From Nitrososphaerota archaeon (GTDB lineage: Archaea; Thermoproteota; Nitrososphaeria; Nitrososphaerales; Gagatemarchaeaceae): a stretch of DNA of 5,352 nucleotides. Position numbers and translations under genes: made by a program. Shown here piece by piece: positions 1 through 5,352 of the stretch (positions are counted from its first letter, which is position 1; every line of letters starts with the position of its first letter). The stretch spans positions 1-5,352 of the forward strand of contig VBPP01000168.1 in assembly GCA_005877365.1 (NCBI GenBank), written 5' to 3'. The notes below the pieces were generated by a model. It did not search any database and had not been told where the DNA came from. It saw only the letters and a list, made by a program, of their open reading frames with translations.

Positions 1-1234
1 GGTTACGAAAGGGTCCGCCTTCCATCATGCGGGGCTGGAGAGCGAGCACAGGCGGATAGTCGAGGATTACTACAGAATGAGGGCGATCAAGCTCCTCGCG
101 AGCACCCCGACTCTCGCCAGCGGGGTGAACCTGCCCGCAAGAAGGGTCGTCATCGCGGACCTCACGAGGTTCGATGTCGAGCAGGGCGGCAGCACGGAGA
201 TCCCCGTTCTGGAGTACAGGCAGATGGCTGGAAGGGCAGGGAGGCCTCAGTACGACGAGTACGGGGAGACCGTGATCGTCCCGCCACCGACTCGGCCGGC
301 CGCGGAGCTTCTCCAGCACTACGCGAAGGACCCACCCGAGCCGATACGCTCGATGCTCGCCGATGAGGGCGCGATGAGGGCGCACGTCCTGGCCACGGTC
401 GCGACGAGCACCGGCCTTTCAAGGGCGGACGTCGAAGGGCTGTTCGCGAAGACGCTCCTCGCGGCGCAGGTCGGGAGAGGGGAGGTGATGGGTCATATCG
501 ACGAAGCGTTCGGATATCTCCTGAGCGAGAAGCTTCTCGAGTCCAACGGGAACCTCTTCTACGCGACTGAGTTTGGGAAGAGAGTCTCGATTCTCTACAT
601 CGACCCGGCGACAGGAGTTCTATTCAGGAACGCGCTGAAGACGATGGAGGCGGGGAAGGAGCACACCGTGGGTCTCTTGCACGTGGTAGCCAAGAGTCCC
701 GACTTCGAACCCAGGTTCCCGCTCAGGAACAGAGACCTCGACCAGGCAATCGCCTTCCTGGAGGAGCACTCCGGTGAGATGGTCCTCAAGCCTCACTCGA
801 AGTCGTATGCGGAGTACGACGAGACGCTTCAGGATATGCGCTCTGTCATGACACTGTACGCGTGGATCGATGAGATGAGGGAGGAACAAATCCTTTCTCG
901 GTTGGGGGTTGAGCCGGGCGACCTGCACAGGGCCGTCGACAACTCCGACTGGCTCATCTACAGCCTCGGGGAGCTGGCCAAGCTCTTCAAGAAGGCGGGG
1001 CTGAACTCGGAGATAGACGTCCTGAGGAGGAGGGTCGAGGGCGGCGTCGGCAAGGAGCTGATAGAACTGACCGCCCTCCAGGGCGTGGGGAGGGTGAGGG
1101 CGAGGTCTCTCCACACCGCTGGATACAGGTCGATCGAGGACATACAGGAGGCGCCGGCCGACAAACTCGCTCTTGTCGAGAAGATAGGGACCGCTCTGGC
1201 CAGGAAGCTGAAGGAGCAGGTCTCGCGCTTTTGA
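1..1234 (+). CDS. hel308: Hel308-type (Ski2-like) DNA helicase, C-terminal part (5' end outside window)
   Basis: Superfamily 2, 3'-to-5' DNA helicase of archaea that acts at stalled or damaged replication forks. Reading in frame from position 2 gives 410 residues before the TGA; the family is usually about 700 residues, so the first RecA domain with Walker A and DExH is missing at the window edge. Visible in order: the FHHAGL motif (residues 7-12 of the partial), motif V as STPTLASGVNLP (34-45), motif VI as QMAGRAGRP (74-82), a winged-helix region (about 110-200), the helical ratchet domain (about 215-345), and a helix-hairpin-helix end domain with LQGVGRVRARSL (359-370) holding the RAR-type brake motif of Hel308. 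An internal ATG at 77 is not the start, because conserved helicase sequence continues upstream of it. The stop overlaps the next gene's ATG. Family assignment is firm; the role in repair is from family knowledge. Confidence 0.94.
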   Translation, partial: VTKGSAFHHAGLESEHRRIVEDYYRMRAIKLLASTPTLASGVNLPARRVVIADLTRFDVEQGGSTEIPVLEYRQMAGRAGRPQYDEYGETVIVPPPTRPAAELLQHYAKDPPEPIRSMLADEGAMRAHVLATVATSTGLSRADVEGLFAKTLLAAQVGRGEVMGHIDEAFGYLLSEKLLESNGNLFYATEFGKRVSILYIDPATGVLFRNALKTMEAGKEHTVGLLHVVAKSPDFEPRFPLRNRDLDQAIAFLEEHSGEMVLKPHSKSYAEYDETLQDMRSVMTLYAWIDEMREEQILSRLGVEPGDLHRAVDNSDWLIYSLGELAKLFKKAGLNSEIDVLRRRVEGGVGKELIELTALQGVGRVRARSLHTAGYRSIEDIQEAPADKLALVEKIGTALARKLKEQVSRF

Positions 1235-2349
1235 TGCATTGCAGCGCCTTCGCGGTCTTCTTGGGGGAAGGCGCGAAGGAGCGCCTTCAGAAATCTCTCC
1301 CGAGAGTCAAGAGACACCGAAGACAGCTGGTGACGAGCGACGACGGCGCGGATTTTGGGGAGCCTTCCGAGCTACGTGAGGCGGAGTTCTCCTTCCTCGA
1401 CTTGGAGGAGGGGAGCATTCTCGCCGGGCGGGACCTTCTCGGAACGAGACCGCTGTACGCATCGCGGGATGGGAAGTCTCTCGCGAGCGACCACAGGTTC
1501 CTTTCGAGTTCTCAGGAGGAGAGGCTTCTCCTCCCCCCCGGGACTAACTACCGGGCATCCGATGCCTCCGTCGAGACGCGCCTCCTAGGGATAGTGAACA
1601 CTCCAGACTCGATGGCGAGCGCAGCCTCGGAACTCGCCGGCCTCATCGAGAGCTCGGTGAGGAGGAGGGTAGAGGGAGAGCGTCTCGTGGCAGTCTCATT
1701 CTCTGGGGGGCTAGACAGCTCGATCGTCGCCTTCTGCGCGGCGAGGCACAGCGATGTCATCCTCTGCGGCGCCTACTCGCACGGGTCGAGAGACGAAAAG
1801 CAGTCCAGATCAATCGCGGAGAAACTCGGCCTCCCTATGGTGTCGAGAGCCCTCACTCCGCAGGACATCCGACGAGAGCTGAAGGCACTGGACCTCCCCT
1901 TTGAGCCGACGCCGATGGACCGGGCACTCTGGTGTATCTACTCGACGACCGCAAGGCTCGCGAGAGAGAACGGGGCGGAGACGATCCTTCTCGGCCAGCT
2001 CGCGGACGAGCTCTTCGGAGGCTACGTCAAGTACGTGAGGGCGGTGGAGGAGGGAGGAGTCCTCGCGGCGGAGACGATGATGGAAGAGGATCTCGTTCGG
2101 TGCGGGGAGGTGGGTCTCCTGAGGGACGAACTGGCGTGCTCCTCGAGCGTGGAACCGAGGTTCCCGTTTGCGGACGAGGGGGTGGCCTCGATGGCTCTCA
2201 GCATCCCACTTGATTTCAAGATTCGCGGGGGCAGGCGGAAACACCTGCTAAGGGAGGCCGCGAAGCTTCTTGGGCTGCCCGAGGAGGTGGCGGAGACTCC
2301 GAAGAAGGCGGCTCAGTACAGCTCCGGGATCCTCAAACTTCTTCCCTAG
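1234..2349 (+). CDS. Short asparagine synthetase-like protein with degenerate glutaminase domain
   Basis: Predicted ATP-dependent amidotransferase of the asparagine synthetase B family, 371 residues against roughly 500-620 for usual AsnB. The C-terminal synthetase half looks complete: PP-loop SFSGGLDSS (155-163), which binds ATP, then GQLADELFGGY (234-244), EPRFPFAD (297-304) and KHLLREA (336-342). The N-terminal half keeps the family pattern GRDLLGTRPLYA (65-76), the ASDHRF element (84-89) and a PPGT turn (101-104), but is much shorter than the usual glutaminase domain of about 190 residues. Its start reads MHCSAF, so the cysteine is residue 3, not residue 2 as in working class II amidotransferases. 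It may therefore use free ammonia or make another amide. Start choice: ATG 1234 shares its A with the hel308 TGA; a TTG at 1231 would add one Met. AAGGAG lies 17 nt upstream, far for a ribosome site, so translational coupling is likely. Family firm, substrate unproven. Confidence 0.88.
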   Translation: MHCSAFAVFLGEGAKERLQKSLPRVKRHRRQLVTSDDGADFGEPSELREAEFSFLDLEEGSILAGRDLLGTRPLYASRDGKSLASDHRFLSSSQEERLLLPPGTNYRASDASVETRLLGIVNTPDSMASAASELAGLIESSVRRRVEGERLVAVSFSGGLDSSIVAFCAARHSDVILCGAYSHGSRDEKQSRSIAEKLGLPMVSRALTPQDIRRELKALDLPFEPTPMDRALWCIYSTTARLARENGAETILLGQLADELFGGYVKYVRAVEEGGVLAAETMMEEDLVRCGEVGLLRDELACSSSVEPRFPFADEGVASMALSIPLDFKIRGGRRKHLLREAAKLLGLPEEVAETPKKAAQYSSGILKLLP

Positions 2350-2359
2350 CTTCGATTCC

Positions 2360-2367
2360 TTTTTAAT
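2360..2367 (+). promoter_or_regulatory. Archaeal TATA-like box for the small-protein/mtq2 unit
   Basis: TTTTTAAT lies just after the stop of the asparagine-synthetase-like gene. Its centre is about 26 nt before the ATG at 2389, the usual TATA-to-transcription-start distance in archaea, which predicts a transcript starting at or next to the A of ATG (leaderless). The T run could also help end transcription of the upstream unit. No strong purine-rich BRE is seen before it. The spacing is seen in the sequence; promoter function is inferred. Confidence 0.6.
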
Positions 2368-2388
2368 GTGGGGCGCCGACCCGAGCCC

Positions 2389-2652
2389 ATGATTCCTAGT
2401 CCACAGCCCAAGGGAAGAGTTGTCGGCTACAAACCACTTCAGGAGAGGTTCTCTTACTACGCGCTCGACGACGGGACGGTTCTCGGCGTCAAGCCGGCGG
2501 TGGTCAAGGTCACGAGGCTGCAGAATCCGGACGGCAGCCTGGCGTACGCTCCGGACGGTTCACCGGCCTACTTCTACGCGACCCAGAATGTGACCCAGAT
2601 CCTCTCCCCGGAGGAGTACAAGACTATGGTCTCCCACGAACTGGGCGAATGA
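2389..2652 (+). CDS. Small conserved-looking protein of unknown function (87 aa), coupled to mtq2
   Basis: I do not recognise this protein. It has 87 residues with no signal peptide, membrane segment or cysteines. It contains a compact motif FSYYALDDGTVLGVKP (21-36), a stretch of alternating hydrophobic residues (31-43), an imperfect eight-residue tandem repeat PDGSLAYA/PDGSPAYF (47-62) that looks like a beta-hairpin pair, and a polar end with ILSPEEYKTM (71-80). This suggests a small beta-rich cytoplasmic protein, by inference only. ATG 2389 is preferred over an in-frame GTG at 2368 because the TATA-like box at 2360-2367 lies so close to that GTG that a transcript would begin after it; ATG 2389 fits a leaderless start. 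Its stop overlaps the methyltransferase start as ATGA, so the two are probably cotranscribed and translationally coupled. A role near translation termination is possible but unsupported by homology visible here. Confidence 0.78.
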   Translation: MIPSPQPKGRVVGYKPLQERFSYYALDDGTVLGVKPAVVKVTRLQNPDGSLAYAPDGSPAYFYATQNVTQILSPEEYKTMVSHELGE

Positions 2653-3167
2653 ATCGAGTCTACCTCGCCTCGGAAGACTCTTTGCTCCTGAGACGAGTCC
2701 TGCAAAGGTTCTCCGGGCAATCCTGCCTCGAGATTGGCTCGGGAAACGGGGGGAACCTGTCTGTACTCGTCAAAAGCTTCGGCTTCGTCATCGGGACGGA
2801 CATCGTGCCACCGGAGATGCCTTTGGGCGGGGGCGAGTTTGTCCTCGCAGACAGAGCTTCCTGCTTCAGGGACTACACTTTCGACCTCGTGGCCTTCAAC
2901 CCCCCATACCTGCCCTCGGAGGAGGTCGAAGACCCGGCGGTCGACGGTGGGAGAGACGGGGTTGATGCGGCCTTAGCATTTCTCGAAGAAGCTGTCCGGG
3001 TCATGAAGGCTACTGGGACGATATTGATCCTCCTTTCGAGCTACAATCCGAGGGAGAGGATAGAGCTGATCTGCAGGAAGCACGGGCTGACGATGACACT
3101 CGAAGAGAGCGAGAGGCTCTTCTACGAGAATCTCGCGGTCTACGCCATCCGGAGGGCCCCGCAATGA
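2649..3167 (+). CDS. HemK2/Mtq2-type protein-(glutamine-N5) methyltransferase, probably for aRF1
   Basis: Class I SAM-dependent methyltransferase of 172 residues, a size typical of archaeal and eukaryotic HEMK2/Mtq2 and much shorter than bacterial PrmC (about 280), which carries an extra N-terminal domain. Seen: the N-terminal VYLASEDSLLL (4-14), matching the family's VY-x-x-(A/S)ED pattern; SAM motif I CLEIGSGNGG (26-35); acidic residue D51 after strand 2; the NPPY motif (84-87), which positions the amide nitrogen being methylated; and DGGRDG (99-104), typical of this group. In the family, the enzyme methylates the glutamine of the GGQ loop of the class I release factor, often with a Trm112 partner; neither aRF1 nor Trm112 is in this window. 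The start ATG overlaps the stop of the 87-residue gene and no ribosome site is evident, pointing to translational coupling. The methyltransferase family is firm; the aRF1 substrate is inferred. Confidence 0.87.
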   Translation: MNRVYLASEDSLLLRRVLQRFSGQSCLEIGSGNGGNLSVLVKSFGFVIGTDIVPPEMPLGGGEFVLADRASCFRDYTFDLVAFNPPYLPSEEVEDPAVDGGRDGVDAALAFLEEAVRVMKATGTILILLSSYNPRERIELICRKHGLTMTLEESERLFYENLAVYAIRRAPQ

Positions 3168-3247
3168 GGGCGGCCACCCGAGCCCGTAGCGAGCGAGAGG
3201 GCGAAAAAAGAGTCTGATCGACTCTGCCGGGTCAAAGACTTGTTGGG
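3168..3247 (+). promoter_or_regulatory. Intergenic region with small hairpin and A-rich tract, possible promoter
   Basis: This 80-nt gap separates mtq2 from the class V enzyme gene. It holds an A6 tract (3204-3209) in the context GCGAAAAAAG, which could be a weak BRE/TATA-like element about 40 nt before the GTG at 3248. Next to it is a perfect 6-bp inverted repeat, AGAGTC (3209-3214) and GACTCT (3220-3225), with the 5-nt loop TGATC. A second pairing is possible between AGTCT (3211-3215) and AGACT (3236-3240). There is no T run for a plus-strand terminator. A promoter, an operator or chance are all possible. Confidence 0.3.
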
Positions 3248-4399
3248 GTGCGTCAGACGATCCCCGCCCTCTCGACGCGCACCTACCTTGATAGCGCCGG
3301 AGCCGGTCTTCCCCCACTCTCGGTCACCCGGGCTATGAGGGAGTTCGTGGAAAGGTGGTCGCGTGAAGGAGAACGTTTCGAGGAGTGGCTCGACGATATC
3401 CTGAAGCTGAGGGAGCGGTTCGCCGAGCTCATCGGCGCGAGAGACAACGAGGTGGGGGTTGTCCCGAGCGCGAGCATAGGGCTCGTTGAATTGGCCTCCT
3501 CACTCGACCTCTCGAAGAGGAAGAAGGTCGTCGTAAGCGACCTCAACTTCCCCAGCAACGTGTTGCTCTGGCTGAGGATGCGCGAGTCTGGGCTCCTGAA
3601 GAAGGTCGTGGTCCTCCGAGGGCGCAACGGAATCGTCCCCCTCGACGCGTGGGAGCGGGCGATCGACGAAGAGACCGTGGCGGTCGCGGTCGATTACGTG
3701 TCGTGGTTGAGCGGCTACCGGGAAAGGGTTCGAGAGATAGCAAATCTCGCGCACAGAAGAGGTGCGGTCGCTCTCGTTGACGCCTTCCACGGAGTCGGTG
3801 TCTTCCCCATAGACGTCAGGCGCGACGGAGTCGACGGGCTCGTCTGCGGTTTTTACAAATGGCTCTGCGGACCCCATGGAGCGGCCTGTGTATTTCTCAA
3901 CGAGGAGCGTCTCAACTCAATGAAGCCTGCCTACCTCGGCTGGTTCGGGGTGAAGGACAACGTGATAGAGAGGGCTCAGGTGAAGAGAGACCCGTTCGAC
4001 ATACCATTCCCTGTCGATAAAGCGGAACCTTCGGCGACGGCCGCGAGGTTCGAGTGGGGGACGTCGGCCGCTGTGGTGGTTCGCGGAGCAGTGGAGGCCG
4101 TGAAGTTCGCTCTGTCGACGGACCCGGGCTCAAGATTCAGGGTGATTACGAGGAGAAAGGAGGAGTTGATCACAGGCCTCCGTGGGATGGGGAAGAAGAT
4201 GCTGACCCCCACCCTCGAAGAGAGTCCCGGCGGCGGGATTGTTACCTTCGAGGCGAAGAAGCACAAACTCCTCGTCGAGAAGCTGGCCGCTAAGAGGATA
4301 GTCGTGTCCGGGAGGTACAACCATCTGCGCGTCTCGCCTCACTTCTACAACACTGCGGAGGAGATTGAACTGCTCCTCCGCGCGCTCAGGATGGTCTAG
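3248..4399 (+). CDS. Class V aminotransferase-family PLP enzyme (fold type I)
   Basis: Pyridoxal-phosphate enzyme of 383 residues, in the group that holds cysteine desulfurases, kynureninases and isopenicillin-N-epimerase-like proteins. Seen: YLDSAGAGLPP (13-23), the N-terminal substrate-site motif; a PLP phosphate-contact region near SASIG (74-78); VDAFHGVG (177-184), with D178 expected to pair with the pyridine nitrogen and H181 stacking nearby; GFYKWLCGPHG (201-211), with K204 as the Schiff-base lysine; FEWGTSA (268-274); and LRVSPHFYNT (360-369), with R361 as the likely carboxylate-binding arginine. The C-terminal loop before that arginine reads VSGRYNH and has no cysteine, so a SufS-type desulfurase is unlikely. 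The substrate is unknown. The start is GTG 3248; the frame is open back to 3218 without ATG or GTG and no clear ribosome site is seen, so the start is moderately sure. The last 14 nt overlap the end of leuD on the other strand. Confidence 0.86.
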   Translation: MRQTIPALSTRTYLDSAGAGLPPLSVTRAMREFVERWSREGERFEEWLDDILKLRERFAELIGARDNEVGVVPSASIGLVELASSLDLSKRKKVVVSDLNFPSNVLLWLRMRESGLLKKVVVLRGRNGIVPLDAWERAIDEETVAVAVDYVSWLSGYRERVREIANLAHRRGAVALVDAFHGVGVFPIDVRRDGVDGLVCGFYKWLCGPHGAACVFLNEERLNSMKPAYLGWFGVKDNVIERAQVKRDPFDIPFPVDKAEPSATAARFEWGTSAAVVVRGAVEAVKFALSTDPGSRFRVITRRKEELITGLRGMGKKMLTPTLEESPGGGIVTFEAKKHKLLVEKLAAKRIVVSGRYNHLRVSPHFYNTAEEIELLLRALRMV

Positions 4400-5006
4400 C
4401 GCTGCGGGGAATGACGAAGCGAGGGACCCTCCGCTCGTACTCCGTGATCTCCGCCTCGTAGTTCTCGAGCGTGAATGCGACGTCGTCCATCCCTTTGAGG
4501 AGCCTCTCCTTGATGTATGGCTCGACCTCGAAGGCCAGGGTCGTCTTTCCGTCTGAGATTATCTGGTTCGCGAGGTCAATCGAGAGGGTCAGGTTCGCGG
4601 AGGCGGCCCTCACCCTGAGGTCTATGACCTCCTGATTGGGGAGGCGCACGCAGAGGAGGCCGTTCTTCGAAGCGTTGTTGTAGAAGATGTCGCCGAAGGA
4701 GGATGCGATGACGCATCTGATCCCGGAGTCCGTCAGAGCCCAGACTGCGTTCTCCCTTGAGGAGCCGATCCCGAAGTTCTTCCCGGCCACGAAGATCCTC
4801 GCCCCCCTAAACTCTGGTCTGTCCAGGACAAATCGCCCGTGAACGTGGCCCCTCTCGTCGTGCCTCAACCCGTAGAACAGATAGCTCTCCATCCCTCTCC
4901 TCTCTATCACCTTCAGGAACTGTGCGGGGAAAATCTGGTCGGTGTCGACGTCGTCAGCCTCGAGCGGGCAGGCCTTCCCGATAACTTCTCGAAGTGGCTC
5001 AGGCAT
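4386..5006 (-). CDS. leuD: 3-isopropylmalate dehydratase small subunit (bacterial-length type)
   Basis: Small subunit of isopropylmalate isomerase, which with LeuC converts 2-isopropylmalate to 3-isopropylmalate in leucine biosynthesis in the cytoplasm. The 206-residue protein is an aconitase swivel domain: DDVDTDQIFPAQFL (18-31), GKNFGIGSSRENAVWAL (75-91) with the serine/arginine loop reaching the substrate site, SSFGDIFYNNASKNGLL (102-118), and a C-terminal LLKGMDDVAFTL (169-180). This length and the C-terminal LLxGxDDxxxTL block are features of bacterial LeuD (about 200 residues); many archaeal LeuD/HacB proteins are about 160-170 residues and lack the block, so ancient transfer from bacteria is possible. 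Its ATG lies inside the leuC end with an 8-nt overlap (ATGCCTGA), and GGTGG at 5016-5012 sits 5 nt before the ATG as a plausible ribosome site. Its 3' end overlaps the class V gene. Confidence 0.95.
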   Translation of the reverse strand: MPEPLREVIGKACPLEADDVDTDQIFPAQFLKVIERRGMESYLFYGLRHDERGHVHGRFVLDRPEFRGARIFVAGKNFGIGSSRENAVWALTDSGIRCVIASSFGDIFYNNASKNGLLCVRLPNQEVIDLRVRAASANLTLSIDLANQIISDGKTTLAFEVEPYIKERLLKGMDDVAFTLENYEAEITEYERRVPRFVIPRSARPS

Positions 5007-5352
5007 TCAGCCCACCCGGGGCCAGCTCTTCGGGATCGATGAGCTCGACCTCCCTTGTGTCGATGAACCTACCGTGAAGGGCCGCTGCGGCCGCCATGAT
5101 GGGGCTGACCAGGTGCGTTCTCCCCCCCGGACCCTGCCTGTTCTCGAAGTTTCGGTTCGATGTGCTGGCGCATCTCTCGCCGGGGGAGAGCTTGTCTTCG
5201 TTCATCCCGATGCACATGCTGCACCCCGAGTTCCTCCATTCGAACCCTGCCTCGACGAATATCTTGTCTAGCCCTAGCGCCTCCGCCCTCCTCTTCACGA
5301 GCTGCGAGCCGGGTACCACCAGGGCGCGGACATCTTTGTTGACATGGTTGCC
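4999..5352 (-). CDS. leuC: 3-isopropylmalate dehydratase large subunit, C-terminal end (5' part outside window)
   Basis: C-terminal 117 residues of the catalytic, iron-sulfur subunit of isopropylmalate isomerase; the whole protein is normally about 420-470 residues. The frame stays open to the window edge and family sequence begins at the first visible codon, so the GTG at 5319 is not a start. Seen: RALVVPGSQLVKRRAE (9-24), IFVEAGFEWRNSGCSMCIGMN (31-51), SNRNFENRQG (65-74) and HLVSPIMAAAAAL (80-92). C44 and C47 of the fragment are two of the three ligands of the 4Fe-4S cluster; the third lies upstream, outside the window. The sequence is of the bacterial-type LeuC pattern, as is its partner. 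The gene ends in TGA inside the leuD start, giving a leuC-leuD unit with translational coupling. Confidence 0.95.
   Translation of the reverse strand, partial: GNHVNKDVRALVVPGSQLVKRRAEALGLDKIFVEAGFEWRNSGCSMCIGMNEDKLSPGERCASTSNRNFENRQGPGGRTHLVSPIMAAAAALHGRFIDTREVELIDPEELAPGGLNA
5012..5016 (-). promoter_or_regulatory. Ribosome binding site of leuD
   Basis: GGTGG on the minus strand lies 5 nt before the leuD ATG, inside the last codons of leuC. It matches the GGTG core that pairs with the 3' end of archaeal 16S rRNA and supports the ATG at 5006 as the true start. The match and spacing are seen; function is inferred. Confidence 0.5.

Noticed and set aside
620..1114. Minus-strand open frame of 164 codons inside hel308.
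   Set aside because: It lies wholly antisense to conserved helicase sequence and has no recognisable motifs; it is a by-product of high GC and few stops.
1231..1233. TTG at 1231 as start of the asparagine-synthetase-like gene.
   Set aside because: ATG 1234 is the better start codon and gives the usual stop/start overlap; the TTG would only add a second Met.
1810..2244. Minus-strand open frame of 144 codons inside the asparagine-synthetase-like gene.
   Set aside because: Antisense to the conserved synthetase motifs; composition is that of a shadow frame.
2368..2388. In-frame GTG start at 2368 for the small protein, adding seven residues.
   Set aside because: It directly adjoins the TATA-like box, so the transcript would begin after it; ATG 2389 has the right promoter spacing, and the extra residues are not protein-like in any recognisable way.
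3164..3220. Possible box C/D guide RNA, suggested by ATGAGGG and CTGA strings.
   Set aside because: The C-box match is poor, there is no proper C'/D' pair, and the first string includes the mtq2 stop codon.
2973..3317. Minus-strand open frame of 114 codons spanning the gap before the class V gene.
   Set aside because: Most of it lies antisense to mtq2 and the class V gene, its arginine/proline-rich composition is typical of a shadow frame in GC-rich DNA, and no family motif is seen.
1..5352. Search by eye for tRNA, rRNA, CRISPR repeats, IS ends and att-like direct repeats.
   Set aside because: No spaced repeats, transposase motifs or cloverleaf-like segments were found; coding genes fill almost the whole window.

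Overview
The window most likely comes from an archaeon. The best evidence is the C-terminal half of a Hel308 (Ski2-like) helicase, a HemK2/Mtq2-type release-factor methyltransferase of archaeal/eukaryotic length, a TATA-like element placed about 26 nt before an ATG with no leader, frequent AGG/AGA arginine codons and tightly overlapping genes. GC content looks to be near 60% by eye. The style of the Hel308 C-terminus hints at the Nitrososphaeria/Thermoproteota side of the archaea, but the lineage cannot be fixed from this window.

Layout, left to right. (1) Positions 1-1234, +: 3' part of hel308, entering from the left edge. (2) 1234-2349, +: a short asparagine-synthetase-like protein whose ATG shares a base with the hel308 stop; its amidotransferase half is shortened and degenerate, while the ATP-pyrophosphatase half looks intact. 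(3) About 2360-2367: a T-rich/TATA element that starts a new unit. (4) 2389-2652, +: an 87-residue protein of unknown function. (5) 2649-3167, +: the Mtq2-like methyltransferase, overlapping gene 4 by ATGA. (6) 3168-3247: an 80-nt gap with a small hairpin and an A-rich tract. (7) 3248-4399, +: a fold-type I, class V PLP enzyme. (8) On the minus strand, 5352-4999: the 3' end of leuC leaving the right edge, then leuD (5006-4386), overlapping leuC by 8 nt and meeting the class V gene tail to tail with a 14-nt overlap.

The genes fall into three groups: genome maintenance with amide metabolism (hel308-asnB-like), a probable translation-termination modification unit (unknown small protein plus mtq2), and amino-acid metabolism (class V PLP enzyme; isopropylmalate isomerase LeuCD of leucine biosynthesis). 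LeuC and LeuD would work as one heterodimer. The other neighbours have no obvious shared pathway. No mobile element, CRISPR array, tRNA or rRNA was seen. Nothing here clearly amounts to a new system; the leads most worth following are the altered N-terminus of the asparagine-synthetase-like protein and the unknown small protein coupled to mtq2.
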